Source: Nocardiaceae bacterium
Lineage (GTDB): Bacteria; Actinomycetota; Actinomycetes; Mycobacteriales; Mycobacteriaceae
Reading direction: 5' to 3'
NCBI GenBank assembly: GCA_021372355.1
Contig: JAJFUQ010000003.1
Coordinates: 1-37,911, forward strand
Length of the DNA stretch: 37,911 bases
A program made the position numbers and the translations under genes. Below the pieces are notes generated by a model, which did no database searches, was not told where the DNA came from, and saw nothing but the letters and a program-made list of their open reading frames with translations. This document shows positions 8,417 to 17,800 of this stretch, in pieces (position 1 is the first letter of the stretch; the number at the start of each line of letters is the position of its first letter).

Positions 8417-11400
8417 ATGGCGGATCAGAGCGCGGAGGACCCCCGTACTCCGTCTACTGGCAGAGTCGCCTCAGAGTTAGCTGCGTCGCTGGCTGCGGCC
8501 GGCTTCGAAGACGCGCGCGAAATCGGACGCGGCGGTTTCGGTGTCGTCTATCGGTGCCGGCAGGTCTCCTTGGGCCGCGTGGTCGCGATCAAAGTTCTGG
8601 CCTCCGACCTCGATGAACCAAACCGAGAGCGGTTCCTGCGCGAGGGCTACGCCATGGGACGGCTGTCCGGCCACCCCAACATCGTCAACATCCTGCAGGT
8701 CGGCGTCACCGACAGCGGCCGCCCGTACATCGTCATGCCGTACCACCGGGCCGATTCCCTCGCCGTTCGGATGCGCCGCGAGGGCGCGATTCCGTGGCCG
8801 GAGGTGCTGCGCATCGGCGTCAAGCTCGCCGGAGCGCTCGAGACCGCGCATCGCGCCGACACCCTCCACCGCGATATCAAGCCTGCGAACGTCCTGGTCA
8901 ACGACTACGGCGAGGCGCAACTCACCGACTTCGGGATCGCGCACATAGCCGGCGGATACGAGACCGCGACCGGATTCTTCACCGGAACGATCGCCTATAC
9001 CGCTCCCGAGGTGCTGTCCGGGGACAAGCCGACGATCGCGGCCGACGTCTACTCGCTCGGTGCCACGCTGTATGCCCTCATCGCCGGGTCCGCCGCCTAC
9101 GAGCGCCGCAGCGGCGAGGAGATGGTCGCCCAGTACATTCGCATCAGTTCCCAGCCGGTGCCGGACCTGCGCTCCGACGGAATCCCGATCAACGTGTGCG
9201 AGACCATCGAACGCGCGATGGCCAAGAAGCCCGGGGATCGGCCGCCGACGGCAGCTGAGTTCGGGCGAGAGCTACAAGACGCGCAGCGTCGCAACGGGCT
9301 CAGGTCGGACCAGATGGCGCTGACCGCCGAGTCGATCTCGCACGACACCAACCCCAAGGGCGTCGCGCTCCCACCCGAGCGACCCCCAGATGGCGGACCG
9401 ACCGCCGGGCCGGCAGCGTTCACCGGATTCGATGACGAGACCCGGCCGCCAGACTCCTCGCGGTCCCAGGCGACCCGCGCGCCCAACACCATCCCGCCGG
9501 CGCCGGTCGTGGGCCCACCTGCGGGGTCCAATACGGGATCGAACCAGTCTGCCGACCCCACGATCTTGACCGGTGGTCCGCGTTCGGGACCCCAGCCGCT
9601 CTATTCGGGACCGAACCCCGTCTATCCTTCCGGACCGCAGCCCGTCTACCCGTCCGGACCGAACCCCGTCTACCCGTCCGGACCGCAGGTCGTTTATCCG
9701 TCGAACCCGCACGCCGCGACGAGTCCGCCGATAGTGCTGCCGGCCGACGTTTCTTTCGCACAACCTCCGAATCCCCCGCAGCCTCCGGGGCCGCAGAAGA
9801 AAGAGTCCGGAGGCGCGAAGAAGCCGCTCCTCATCGGCGCGCTCATCGGCGTGTGTCTGCTCGTGATCGCCAGCGTCACGTGGTTCGTCCTCCGCGACAA
9901 GTCCAGTTCCGGCAGCTCGGACGACACCTCCACAGCGACCCAAGAGGGATGGCACTCCATCACCAACGCACGGATCGCACGATCCGGCGCAGCCACGACG
10001 CAGTCCGACGGCACGATCTGGATTTTCGGCGGCCAGGGCGACAACGGCGTTCTCGGGGCCCACGAGGGATACGACCCGGCGATCGACGCCTGGAAGGGCG
10101 GCGACGCGCTTCCCACCCCGGTCATGGATGCGGCATCGGTGACGTGGAACGGCAACCCGATCGTCATCGGCGGCTTCACCGCCAAGGACTCGTCACCGAC
10201 CGCGAACGTGTGGCGCGTCGTGGACGCGCACTGGGTGGCCCTTCCGCCCTTGCTGCAACCGCGTGCAGCCGCCGGGGCTGCGGTCGTCGGCGACAAGATC
10301 ATCGTGACCGGCGGTGTCGGCTCCGATGGCCAGGACGTGACGACCACCGAGATCTTCGACGGCAAGCAATGGACGACGAGCGGCGACCTGCCGACCCCGC
10401 GCAACCACCTTGCCGCCGTGTCAGACGGCGTCGCGGTGTACGCACTGGGCGGTTCCGCCGGCGGTACGGAAGTCGCGAACGTCGACAAGTTCGACCCCGA
10501 CTCCGGGACCTGGTCATCGCTGACGAACCTGCCCGAACCACGATCCGATTTCGGCGCGGTCTACGACGACGGACGGATTGTCCTGGCTGGCGGACTGGCC
10601 GGTGGGAAGGTCCTCAACACGGTCGCGGTCTACGACATCGCGGGCGGACTGTGGTCGGATCTTCCGTCGATGTCGACCGCACGCCACGGACTCGCGTTGT
10701 CCAGCGTCGGGCCGAGCGTCTACGCGATCGGCGGATCGACGGCGATCGGCGACAGCGACTTCACCTCTCAGGCCGAAGGGCTGACGCTCGCTCCGCGCAA
10801 GCTCCAACCCGCGTCGCAATGGAGATCGCTACCCGATGCGCCGGCGCCCCGATTGCAGATGGCCTGGGCCGTTGCCGACAACAAGATCTGGGTTCTCGGC
10901 GGCCTCGCGAATGGCCAGGTCCTGCAAACGGTCGAGAGCTTCGATCCGGCATCCGGCCAGTGGGCGCCGGGTCCCCCGCTCCCGATTCCGCTGCACCACG
11001 CGACCGCGACGACGTACCGGGGTGAGGTTGTCATCCTCGGCGGAGCCACCGTCTACAACAACCTGGCCAAAGCGTCCGACAAGGTCTTCGCACTTCGCGG
11101 CAACAGCTGGGTCGAGTTGCCGAAGCTGAAGCATCCGCGTGCCGCCCCGGCCGCCGCCGTCGTTGGCGACAAGCTCATCATCGCGGGCGGTCAGAACGAG
11201 AAGAAACTCGTCGAGCCGACGGAGATCTTCGACGGCAGTTCGTGGTCGGATGCGGCGGCCCCGCCGACCCCACGCGAGCACCTCGCAGCGGTGTCGGACG
11301 GCAAGTACTTCTACATCGTCGGTGGGCGATTCCTGTCGTCCGACAAGAACTCGGCCGCCTTCGAGCGGTTCGATCCGGAGACCGGCGAGTGGAAGAAGCT

Positions 11401-11674
11401 GCCCGACATGCCGACTCCGCGCGGCAGCTACGGGGCCGCCTACCTCGACGGACGTATCGTCGCCATCGGCGGCGAGGAGCCGACCCGCGTGCTCGGCGAA
11501 GTCGAGGCATACGACATCGCCGACGGAAAGTGGCGGTCGCTGCCGCCGCTGCCGACGCCACGTCACGCGCTGGTCGTCGCCGCCTTAGGAAACACGATCT
11601 ATGCGATCGACGGCGCGAACCGTCCTACCCATGAAGGACCCGTGGCCACGGTCGAAGCCCTCGACTTCGTTTAG
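8417..11674 (+). CDS. PknK-like Ser/Thr protein kinase with a twelve-repeat Kelch ectodomain
   Basis: A 1085-residue membrane kinase. The kinase domain spans residues about 32-300, with GRGGFG at 37-42, catalytic Lys59, HRD at 151-153 followed by IKPAN, DFG at 171 and a Thr-rich activation loop ending in APE. It reads very much like the kinase domain of mycobacterial PknK. A disordered Pro/Gly linker follows (about 320-465) with 8-residue repeats of the YPSGPNPV type. Then come one membrane helix (about 471-493) and an extracytoplasmic region to the C-terminus with twelve Kelch repeats (IWIFGG, PIVIGG, IIVTGG and so on), enough for two six-bladed propellers. The mycobacterial PknK C-terminal regulatory part is absent. 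ATG 8417 is chosen for the GGGAAACGAG just upstream and because the conserved N-terminus follows. The gene ends 11 bases before the FHA-MmpL gene, so the exporter is a likely substrate (inference). Confidence 0.93.
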   Translation: MADQSAEDPRTPSTGRVASELAASLAAAGFEDAREIGRGGFGVVYRCRQVSLGRVVAIKVLASDLDEPNRERFLREGYAMGRLSGHPNIVNILQVGVTDSGRPYIVMPYHRADSLAVRMRREGAIPWPEVLRIGVKLAGALETAHRADTLHRDIKPANVLVNDYGEAQLTDFGIAHIAGGYETATGFFTGTIAYTAPEVLSGDKPTIAADVYSLGATLYALIAGSAAYERRSGEEMVAQYIRISSQPVPDLRSDGIPINVCETIERAMAKKPGDRPPTAAEFGRELQDAQRRNGLRSDQMALTAESISHDTNPKGVALPPERPPDGGPTAGPAAFTGFDDETRPPDSSRSQATRAPNTIPPAPVVGPPAGSNTGSNQSADPTILTGGPRSGPQPLYSGPNPVYPSGPQPVYPSGPNPVYPSGPQVVYPSNPHAATSPPIVLPADVSFAQPPNPPQPPGPQKKESGGAKKPLLIGALIGVCLLVIASVTWFVLRDKSSSGSSDDTSTATQEGWHSITNARIARSGAATTQSDGTIWIFGGQGDNGVLGAHEGYDPAIDAWKGGDALPTPVMDAASVTWNGNPIVIGGFTAKDSSPTANVWRVVDAHWVALPPLLQPRAAAGAAVVGDKIIVTGGVGSDGQDVTTTEIFDGKQWTTSGDLPTPRNHLAAVSDGVAVYALGGSAGGTEVANVDKFDPDSGTWSSLTNLPEPRSDFGAVYDDGRIVLAGGLAGGKVLNTVAVYDIAGGLWSDLPSMSTARHGLALSSVGPSVYAIGGSTAIGDSDFTSQAEGLTLAPRKLQPASQWRSLPDAPAPRLQMAWAVADNKIWVLGGLANGQVLQTVESFDPASGQWAPGPPLPIPLHHATATTYRGEVVILGGATVYNNLAKASDKVFALRGNSWVELPKLKHPRAAPAAAVVGDKLIIAGGQNEKKLVEPTEIFDGSSWSDAAAPPTPREHLAAVSDGKYFYIVGGRFLSSDKNSAAFERFDPETGEWKKLPDMPTPRGSYGAAYLDGRIVAIGGEEPTRVLGEVEAYDIADGKWRSLPPLPTPRHALVVAALGNTIYAIDGANRPTHEGPVATVEALDFV
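9602..9709 (+). repeat. 24-bp coding tandem repeats in the kinase linker
   Basis: About four to five units of 24 bases encode Tyr-Pro-Ser-Gly-Pro-Asn/Gln-Pro-Val. They lie between the kinase domain and the membrane helix. The length may vary between strains by slippage without breaking the frame. Confidence 0.8.
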
Positions 11675-11685
11675 AAAGTGACCCG

Positions 11686-14600
11686 ATGCCGCAGCTCTCC
11701 GCGATGACACGCACGGCGTACGTGGTCCTCGCGCCGGGAACCCCCGGCGAACGGGAGATTCCGATTCTGGGGCGGCTGTACGTGGGTCGCGAGTGCGCGG
11801 GCATCGACGAGCAGCACCGGCTGATCCTCACCGATCCGCGAGTATCGCGCCTGCACCTCGAGATCACCATCGCCGGCGACGGGTCGGCGTGGGTCACCGA
11901 CCGGAGCGCCAACGGTACGACGCTCAATGGGACGTTCCTGCCGGTCACCGGGCCCGTCGCGCTGCGGCCCGGTGACCGCCTCGGCCTCGGCGCACCGGTC
12001 ATCGAATACCGCGTTCCGCCTGGTTTCCTGATGCCGCCACCGGATGGCATTCCGTATTTCGTCGAGATCCGTGAACCCGATCGGCCCATCCGCCTCCGGG
12101 TCATCGAAGGTCCGCTCGAAATCGGCCGCGACTGCCCGGGCGAACTCGTCGAGGACCGGACCGTCTCCCGGTCCCACCTGAAGTTCATCCCCCGACCGGG
12201 CTCGCTGACGGTCGCGGACCTCGGCGGCCGCAACGGCACTTTCGTCAACGGCATGCAGTTGATCGAGCCGGTCACCGTCCGCCCGAACGACGTGCTGCGA
12301 ATCGGTCGAACGGAGCTGGTCCTCCTCGCGGCACAGCGGCTCGGACCGCCCGGCGCGCCGGCGACGCCGCTACCGCCCGCACCGGCGCCGTCGAGTTTCC
12401 CGCCCCCGCTGCAGTCGCCGTACCCGCAGCCGCCGTTCGCGCGCCCCGCTCCGCCGATTCAGCCACAACCGACGCCGGGACAGCAGCACGCGGCCGTCCA
12501 TGTCGAACCGGTGCGGGTCAGCGGAGGCGCAAAGTTCGCGGCCCTGCTGGTGATGCTGTTCGTCATCGGCATAGCGATGTTCGGGCTGTCGCTGCAGCCC
12601 AAGCTCGCCGCACTGCAGTCGAACGACCCCACCACATTCCTTCCGGGCAACGCCGAGTCGACGATCATCACGAAGAATCAGGGCAAGTTCTTCAAGACCG
12701 ACAACATGCCGGAGTTCGTTCTCTTCCAACGCGAAGGCGGACTCACCGACGCAGACCGGGAACACGTCACCGCGGCCCGCGACGCGATTGTCGCGGTCAA
12801 GGGCGTCGACACGACCGCCGCCCAACTCACCCCGATCCAGTTTTCGAAGGACCAGACGACCGCTGCGGTCGTCGCCCCGCTCATCCTCAAGGAGGGCGGA
12901 AAGGACGTCTCCGTCGAGGACATGGACAAAACCCAGGAAGCGGTCATCTCGGCCGCGAAATCCGGGGCCGCGCCAGGGTTGACGATCCATACCGGCGGCC
13001 CGGCCGCGGTCAACCTGGCGAGCAACAAGGCGTTCAGCGAACTCGACGGCCCGCTGCTGTTCACGACGCTCGGCGTGGTCGTGGTGATCCTTCTTCTGGT
13101 CTATCGATCTCCGACCCTGCTGTTCGTCCCCCTCATCTGCTCCGGATTCGCCATCGGATGTTCGTCGCTGGTGGTCTACCTGCTCACCGACAACGGACTC
13201 GTGACGCTGACCGGTATCGCACAGGCGATCCTGTGGGTGCTCGTGCTCGGTGCCGGTACGGACTATGCGTTGCTGCTGATCGCCCGATATCGCGAAGAGT
13301 TGTACAAGTACGAGAACCGCTTCGAAGCGATGTACATGGCGTGGAAGGAGTCTGCGGAGGCGATCGTCGCGTCCGCGGGAACGGCGTCCGCCGGATTGCT
13401 GTGCATGGTCGCCTCGGACCTCAAGTCGAATCAGGGTCTGGGCCCGGTCGCCGCGGCGGGAGTCGGCGCGACGCTCTTGGTGATGATGACGGTCCTTCCG
13501 GTGCTCCTCGCGCTGCTCGGCCGTTGGATCTTCTGGCCCAACATCCCCCGCCCCTCCAAGATCGACGACCTCGGCAAGGTCGGTTTGTGGGGCAAGATCT
13601 CCGACGTCGTCGTCCGGCATCGACGTGCCGGGTGGATCTGGTCGACCTTGATCCTTCTGGTCGCGATCGCGGGGATCACGTCGCTGCACGCCGGCGGGCT
13701 CTCGAGCATCGAGCAGCTTCGGAAGAACCCGGATGCGGTCGTCGGCACGAACCTCTTCAACGAGAAGTTCCCGGAAGCGAAGGGGTCTGGTCAACCGGCT
13801 CTCATCCTGACCGACGTCAACTCGGCGGACGCCGTCATCACCGCAGCCCAAGGTGTCAAGGGCGTGGCGACAACGGCGGGCTCGGTGTGCATCGCACTGG
13901 ACTCCGCCAAAGCGTCTGCGGCGCAACAGGGGCAGCAAGGCCAGCAACCGCCGGAAGGCCAAGGGCAACAACCTGCCGAAGCCGCCTGCGCACCTCCAGA
14001 GTTGCAGGTCCAGCCCGTGGATGGCCGCACGATCGTCTCGGTCAACCTGGCCGACCCCGCCGACAGCCCCGAGGCCCTCGAAACGATCAAGCGGCTGCGG
14101 ACCGCCGTGCACGCCGTCAGCGGCGCGAACGCCGAGGTCGGTGGCACGAGTGCCCAACTGCTCGACATCAAGACGGGCACCGTCAGCGACCGGAACCACA
14201 TCATCCCGCTGGTGTTGTTCGTGATCTTCTGCATCCTCATGATGCTGTTGCGGGCGATCGCGGCGCCGATCGTGCTGATCTTGACGGTGGTGCTGTCGTT
14301 CGGGGCCACTCTCGGTGTCAGCGGACTGGTGTTCGAACACGTCTTCAAGTTCCCGGCCGCCGACTCGAGCTTCCCGCTGTTCGCGTTCGTGTTCCTCGTC
14401 GCGCTCGGCGTCGACTACAACATCTTCCTCATGACGCGCGTGCGGCAGGAGGCTCGTCTGCTCGGCACGAGGTCCGGCATCCGGCGTGGACTGACCGTGA
14501 CCGGCGGAGTCATCACGTCCGCGGGCGTGATCCTGGCCGCCACGTTCGCTGTGCTCATCACGACTCCGCTGGTCGTCCTCGCCGAGGTCGGCTTCGCGGT

Positions 14601-14718
14601 CGCGTTCGGCGTTTTGCTCGACACGCTGATCGTCCGCACGATCTTGGTCCCCGCCCTCGCCCACGAGATCGGGCGCGGCATATGGTGGCCCTCCAAGCTG
14701 CGAAAAGGCCTCGAGTAG
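11686..14718 (+). CDS. MmpL/RND-family exporter with two N-terminal FHA domains
   Basis: A 1010-residue fusion. FHA1 (about residues 10-108) has VGREC, SRLHLE and SANGTTLNG. FHA2 (about 125-210) has IGRDC, VSRSHLKF and GRNGTFVNG. Both keep the Gly-Arg, Ser-x-x-His and Asn-Gly residues that bind phosphothreonine. A Pro-rich linker leads to an MmpL core of about twelve membrane helices. This has two periplasmic domains and the paired Asp-Tyr proton-relay segments GAGTDYALLLIARYREE and LGVDYNIFLMTRVRQE. The second periplasmic domain holds a Gln/Gly-rich insertion (near residue 745). MmpL proteins export lipids and lipopeptides across the inner membrane using the proton gradient. The gene sits between a kinase and an NRPS, which suggests phosphorylation-controlled export of the NRPS product. 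A start at ATG 11704 is possible. Confidence 0.93.
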   Translation: MPQLSAMTRTAYVVLAPGTPGEREIPILGRLYVGRECAGIDEQHRLILTDPRVSRLHLEITIAGDGSAWVTDRSANGTTLNGTFLPVTGPVALRPGDRLGLGAPVIEYRVPPGFLMPPPDGIPYFVEIREPDRPIRLRVIEGPLEIGRDCPGELVEDRTVSRSHLKFIPRPGSLTVADLGGRNGTFVNGMQLIEPVTVRPNDVLRIGRTELVLLAAQRLGPPGAPATPLPPAPAPSSFPPPLQSPYPQPPFARPAPPIQPQPTPGQQHAAVHVEPVRVSGGAKFAALLVMLFVIGIAMFGLSLQPKLAALQSNDPTTFLPGNAESTIITKNQGKFFKTDNMPEFVLFQREGGLTDADREHVTAARDAIVAVKGVDTTAAQLTPIQFSKDQTTAAVVAPLILKEGGKDVSVEDMDKTQEAVISAAKSGAAPGLTIHTGGPAAVNLASNKAFSELDGPLLFTTLGVVVVILLLVYRSPTLLFVPLICSGFAIGCSSLVVYLLTDNGLVTLTGIAQAILWVLVLGAGTDYALLLIARYREELYKYENRFEAMYMAWKESAEAIVASAGTASAGLLCMVASDLKSNQGLGPVAAAGVGATLLVMMTVLPVLLALLGRWIFWPNIPRPSKIDDLGKVGLWGKISDVVVRHRRAGWIWSTLILLVAIAGITSLHAGGLSSIEQLRKNPDAVVGTNLFNEKFPEAKGSGQPALILTDVNSADAVITAAQGVKGVATTAGSVCIALDSAKASAAQQGQQGQQPPEGQGQQPAEAACAPPELQVQPVDGRTIVSVNLADPADSPEALETIKRLRTAVHAVSGANAEVGGTSAQLLDIKTGTVSDRNHIIPLVLFVIFCILMMLLRAIAAPIVLILTVVLSFGATLGVSGLVFEHVFKFPAADSSFPLFAFVFLVALGVDYNIFLMTRVRQEARLLGTRSGIRRGLTVTGGVITSAGVILAATFAVLITTPLVVLAEVGFAVAFGVLLDTLIVRTILVPALAHEIGRGIWWPSKLRKGLE

Positions 14719-14749
14719 TTCTCGATGTTCCGCAGGAGTGATCGAATCC

Positions 14750-14761
14750 CACCCTAGGGTG
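14750..14761. promoter_or_regulatory. CACCCTAGGGTG palindrome upstream of the NRPS
   Basis: A perfect 12-bp palindrome lies between the exporter stop and the NRPS, 30 bases ahead of the proposed -35 box. As RNA it could form only a short stem, so an operator is at least as likely as a terminator. Its CCTAG core recurs in the hairpins at 32454, 34268 and 35901. Confidence 0.35.
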
Positions 14762-14791
14762 TCTGGCTCGCCCGATTCGGTTGCCGGAATG

Positions 14792-14820
14792 TTGACCGTG
14801 ATCGACACTGCAGTTAGCTG
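14792..14820 (+). promoter_or_regulatory. Promoter candidate of the NRPS gene
   Basis: TTGACC (14792-14797) is followed after 16-17 bases by TTAGCT/TAGCTG (14814-14820). Transcription would begin close to 14827, directly at or before ATG 14828. The better-supported translation start at 14840 would then have a leader of about a dozen bases containing GGGAGG. Confidence 0.45.
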
Positions 14821-14839
14821 ACGCGAGATGGGAGGCGGA

Positions 14840-17800
14840 ATGCCTGTGGACGCCGGGCAGGACCCAACTGCCTCGGAGGTATTTCCGCTTTCGGCAGCGC
14901 AGCGTGGTATCTGGTACGCACAGCACCTCGCCGGCGACGTCCCGATTTCGATTGCGCAGTACGTCGAGATCAGCGGTCCGGTCGACGTCGACGTTCTCAA
15001 CGAGTGCACTCTTCGGATGTCACGTGAGTTCGGCTCCGGCTACCTGCGTGTCTTCGAGATCGACGGGGAGCCGTGGCAGCGCGTCGGTGATGAAGGCCCC
15101 GTTATCCGGACGCTCGATTTCAGTGCCGAGGCCGATCCCGCGGCCCGCGCGATGGAGTGGATGCGCGCCGAATACTCGACGCCGACCGACCTCAACAGCA
15201 GTTCGATCATGACGTCGGCGACCATCAAGCTCAGCCCCGACGTGCACTTCTGGTACCTGCGGTGCCACCACATCGCCGCGGACGGCTTCGCCGGCCTGAC
15301 CTTCGTCAACCGCATCGCGGAGCTGTACACCGCGGCGGTCAACGGAGTCGAGCCGTCGCCCTCGAAGGCCAGCCCCCTCGTCGATGTCGTCAACGCCGAC
15401 ATCGAATACCGGGCCTCGGACAAGTTCACCGCCGACCGCGACTTCTGGCTCGAACACCTGCAGAATCTGCCCGAGCCGGTGAGCCTGGCCGGCCGGACCG
15501 CGCCGCCGAGCGCACACCCTCGGCTGCTGTCCGGGGCTCTGCCGGCGGACACCAACGCGTTGCTCAGTGCCGCGGGCACGGGTGCCGGTGTGGCGCCGGC
15601 GATCATCGCCGCATTCGCCGCCTATCTGGGACGACTCACCGCGACCAGCGAGATCACGCTGAGTCTCCCGGTCACCGCACGGACGTCGGCCGTGCTCAAA
15701 CGGTCCGGCGGCATGGTTGCCAACGTCGTTCCCCTGCGGCTGTCGATCGCAGCCGATGTGACGGTGTCCGAATTGGTCCGCCGCACCCAACTCGAACTCA
15801 CCGGCGCCCTGCGTCGACCGCGGTACCGCCAAGAGGACATGTTCCGCGACCTCGGGCACACGGGTGATGCGCCGGCCGCGTTCGGGCCGTCGGTCAACAT
15901 CATGATGTTCGAAAGCCGGGTCATCCTCGGGCCCACCGAGGGGCGCGTGCACGTTCTCACCTCGGGCCTCATGGAGGACCTGTTCCTCAACCTCTACCCG
16001 GGCATGGGCGAGGCGAGCACGCACATCGACTTCCAGGCGAACCCCGACCTGTACAGCGCCGAAGACCTGGCTGCGCACCACAAGCGGTTCCTCGCGTTCC
16101 TGCACCGGTTCCTCGAAGCCGACGCCGATACCCGCGTTGCCGACGTCAGCGTGCTGGAAGCCGCCGAACGCGAGACGATCGTCCCGCTGCGCGGACACCC
16201 CACCTCTCCACCGCAGACTCTCCCCGAGATTCTCGCGGGCGGCGTGGCCCGGTCGATCGGAAATCCGGCCGTCACGATGCCCGGACGATCGCTGAGCTAC
16301 GACGAACTCGACCGCCGCTCGTCGCAACTCGCGCGCGTCCTCATCGTGCGCGGGGCACGCCCCGAGACGCACGTCGTCGTCGCGATCGCACGGTCGATCG
16401 AGTCGATCGTCGCCGTGTGGGCGGTTGCCAAGACCGGCGCCGCGTTCGTGCCCGTCGACCCGAAGTACCCGGCTGACCGCATCCTGCACATGATCACCGA
16501 CAGCGGATCGACGTTGGGCGTCACGGTCGCCGGTGCTCGCGATGGGTTGCCGGACAGTCTCACGTGGATCGATCTCGACACCACCGACCTGCTCGCGGGC
16601 GTCAGCGACGCCCCGATCACCGACGCCGATCGCCTCGCGCCAGTCCGCATCGCCAACACCGCCTACGTCATCTACACATCGGGTTCGACCGGTCTGCCCA
16701 AGGGCGTGCGCGTCACCCACGCCGGTTTGACGAACCTCATCGAGGACCGCACGCGCGCCTACGGCATCACCGCCGACACCCGCCTCTCGCACGCGTACTC
16801 CCCCAGCTTCGACGCCTCGCTCGAACAGTTCCTCGTCGGCTTCGGCAACGGCGCGACCTTCGTCGTCATCCCCGCCGACATCCTCGGCGGCGAGCAGCTC
16901 ACGTCGTTCATCGAGGCCGAGCGCATCGATCACATCGACCTGCCACCGGCGATGCTGTCGTCGATGGACTCCGCGAGCGCGCCGACGTTGCGCAGCGTCG
17001 TCGTCGGCGGCGATGTGTGTCAGGACGACCTCGTCAGCCGCTGGCAGCCGGGCCGCACGATGCACAACGCCTATGGCCCGACCGAGGTCACGATCTCCTC
17101 GACGGCAACGACCGTCGAGCCGGGCCGAGCGGTCACGATCGGCGGGCCGATGCAGGGCATCAACGCGGTCGTCCTCGACCAGTTGCTGCAGCCGGTGCCG
17201 ATCGGCGTCCCCGGGGAGCTCTACCTCGGCGGTCCCGCGGTCGCACGCGGCTACGCGAACCTCTTGGGCAACACGTCATCCCGGTTCATCGCCGACCCGT
17301 ACGGCGAACCCGGGTCTCGGATGTACCGCACGGGCGATGTCGTCCGCTGGGTCGAGACGGATGGCGGCCTCGAGCTCAGCTACATCGGGCGCTCGGACTT
17401 CCAGATCAAGATCCGTGGTTTCCGCATCGAACTCGGCGAAATCGACGCCGCGCTGACGCGGCACCCGGCCGTCGAGAACGCGGTGACGGTCGGCGCAAAG
17501 ACGGCCGCCGGGGCAACGGTCCTCGCTTCGTATGTCGCTCCGATGCCTGGCCAGACGATCGATCCCGACGCACTGACCGAGTTCGTCGCAGAGTTCCTAC
17601 CAGCGCATATGGTCCCGTCGACGATCATGGTGCTCGACACGCTGCCGCTGAGCGACGTCGGCAAGGTCGACCGCAAGAAGCTGCCCGAACCGGTGTTCAC
17701 CTCGCGCCGGTCCTCGCGCGGCCCGACGAACCGCACCGAGGAACTGCTGGCCGGGATGTTCGCCGAGGTCTTGGGCCTCGACTCCGTCGGCATCGACGAC

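Noticed and set aside
12370..15009. An 879-residue minus-strand open frame opposite the exporter
   Set aside because: It lies antisense to an intact MmpL gene. Composition is dominated by Arg, Asp, Glu, Gln and His with no recognisable fold.
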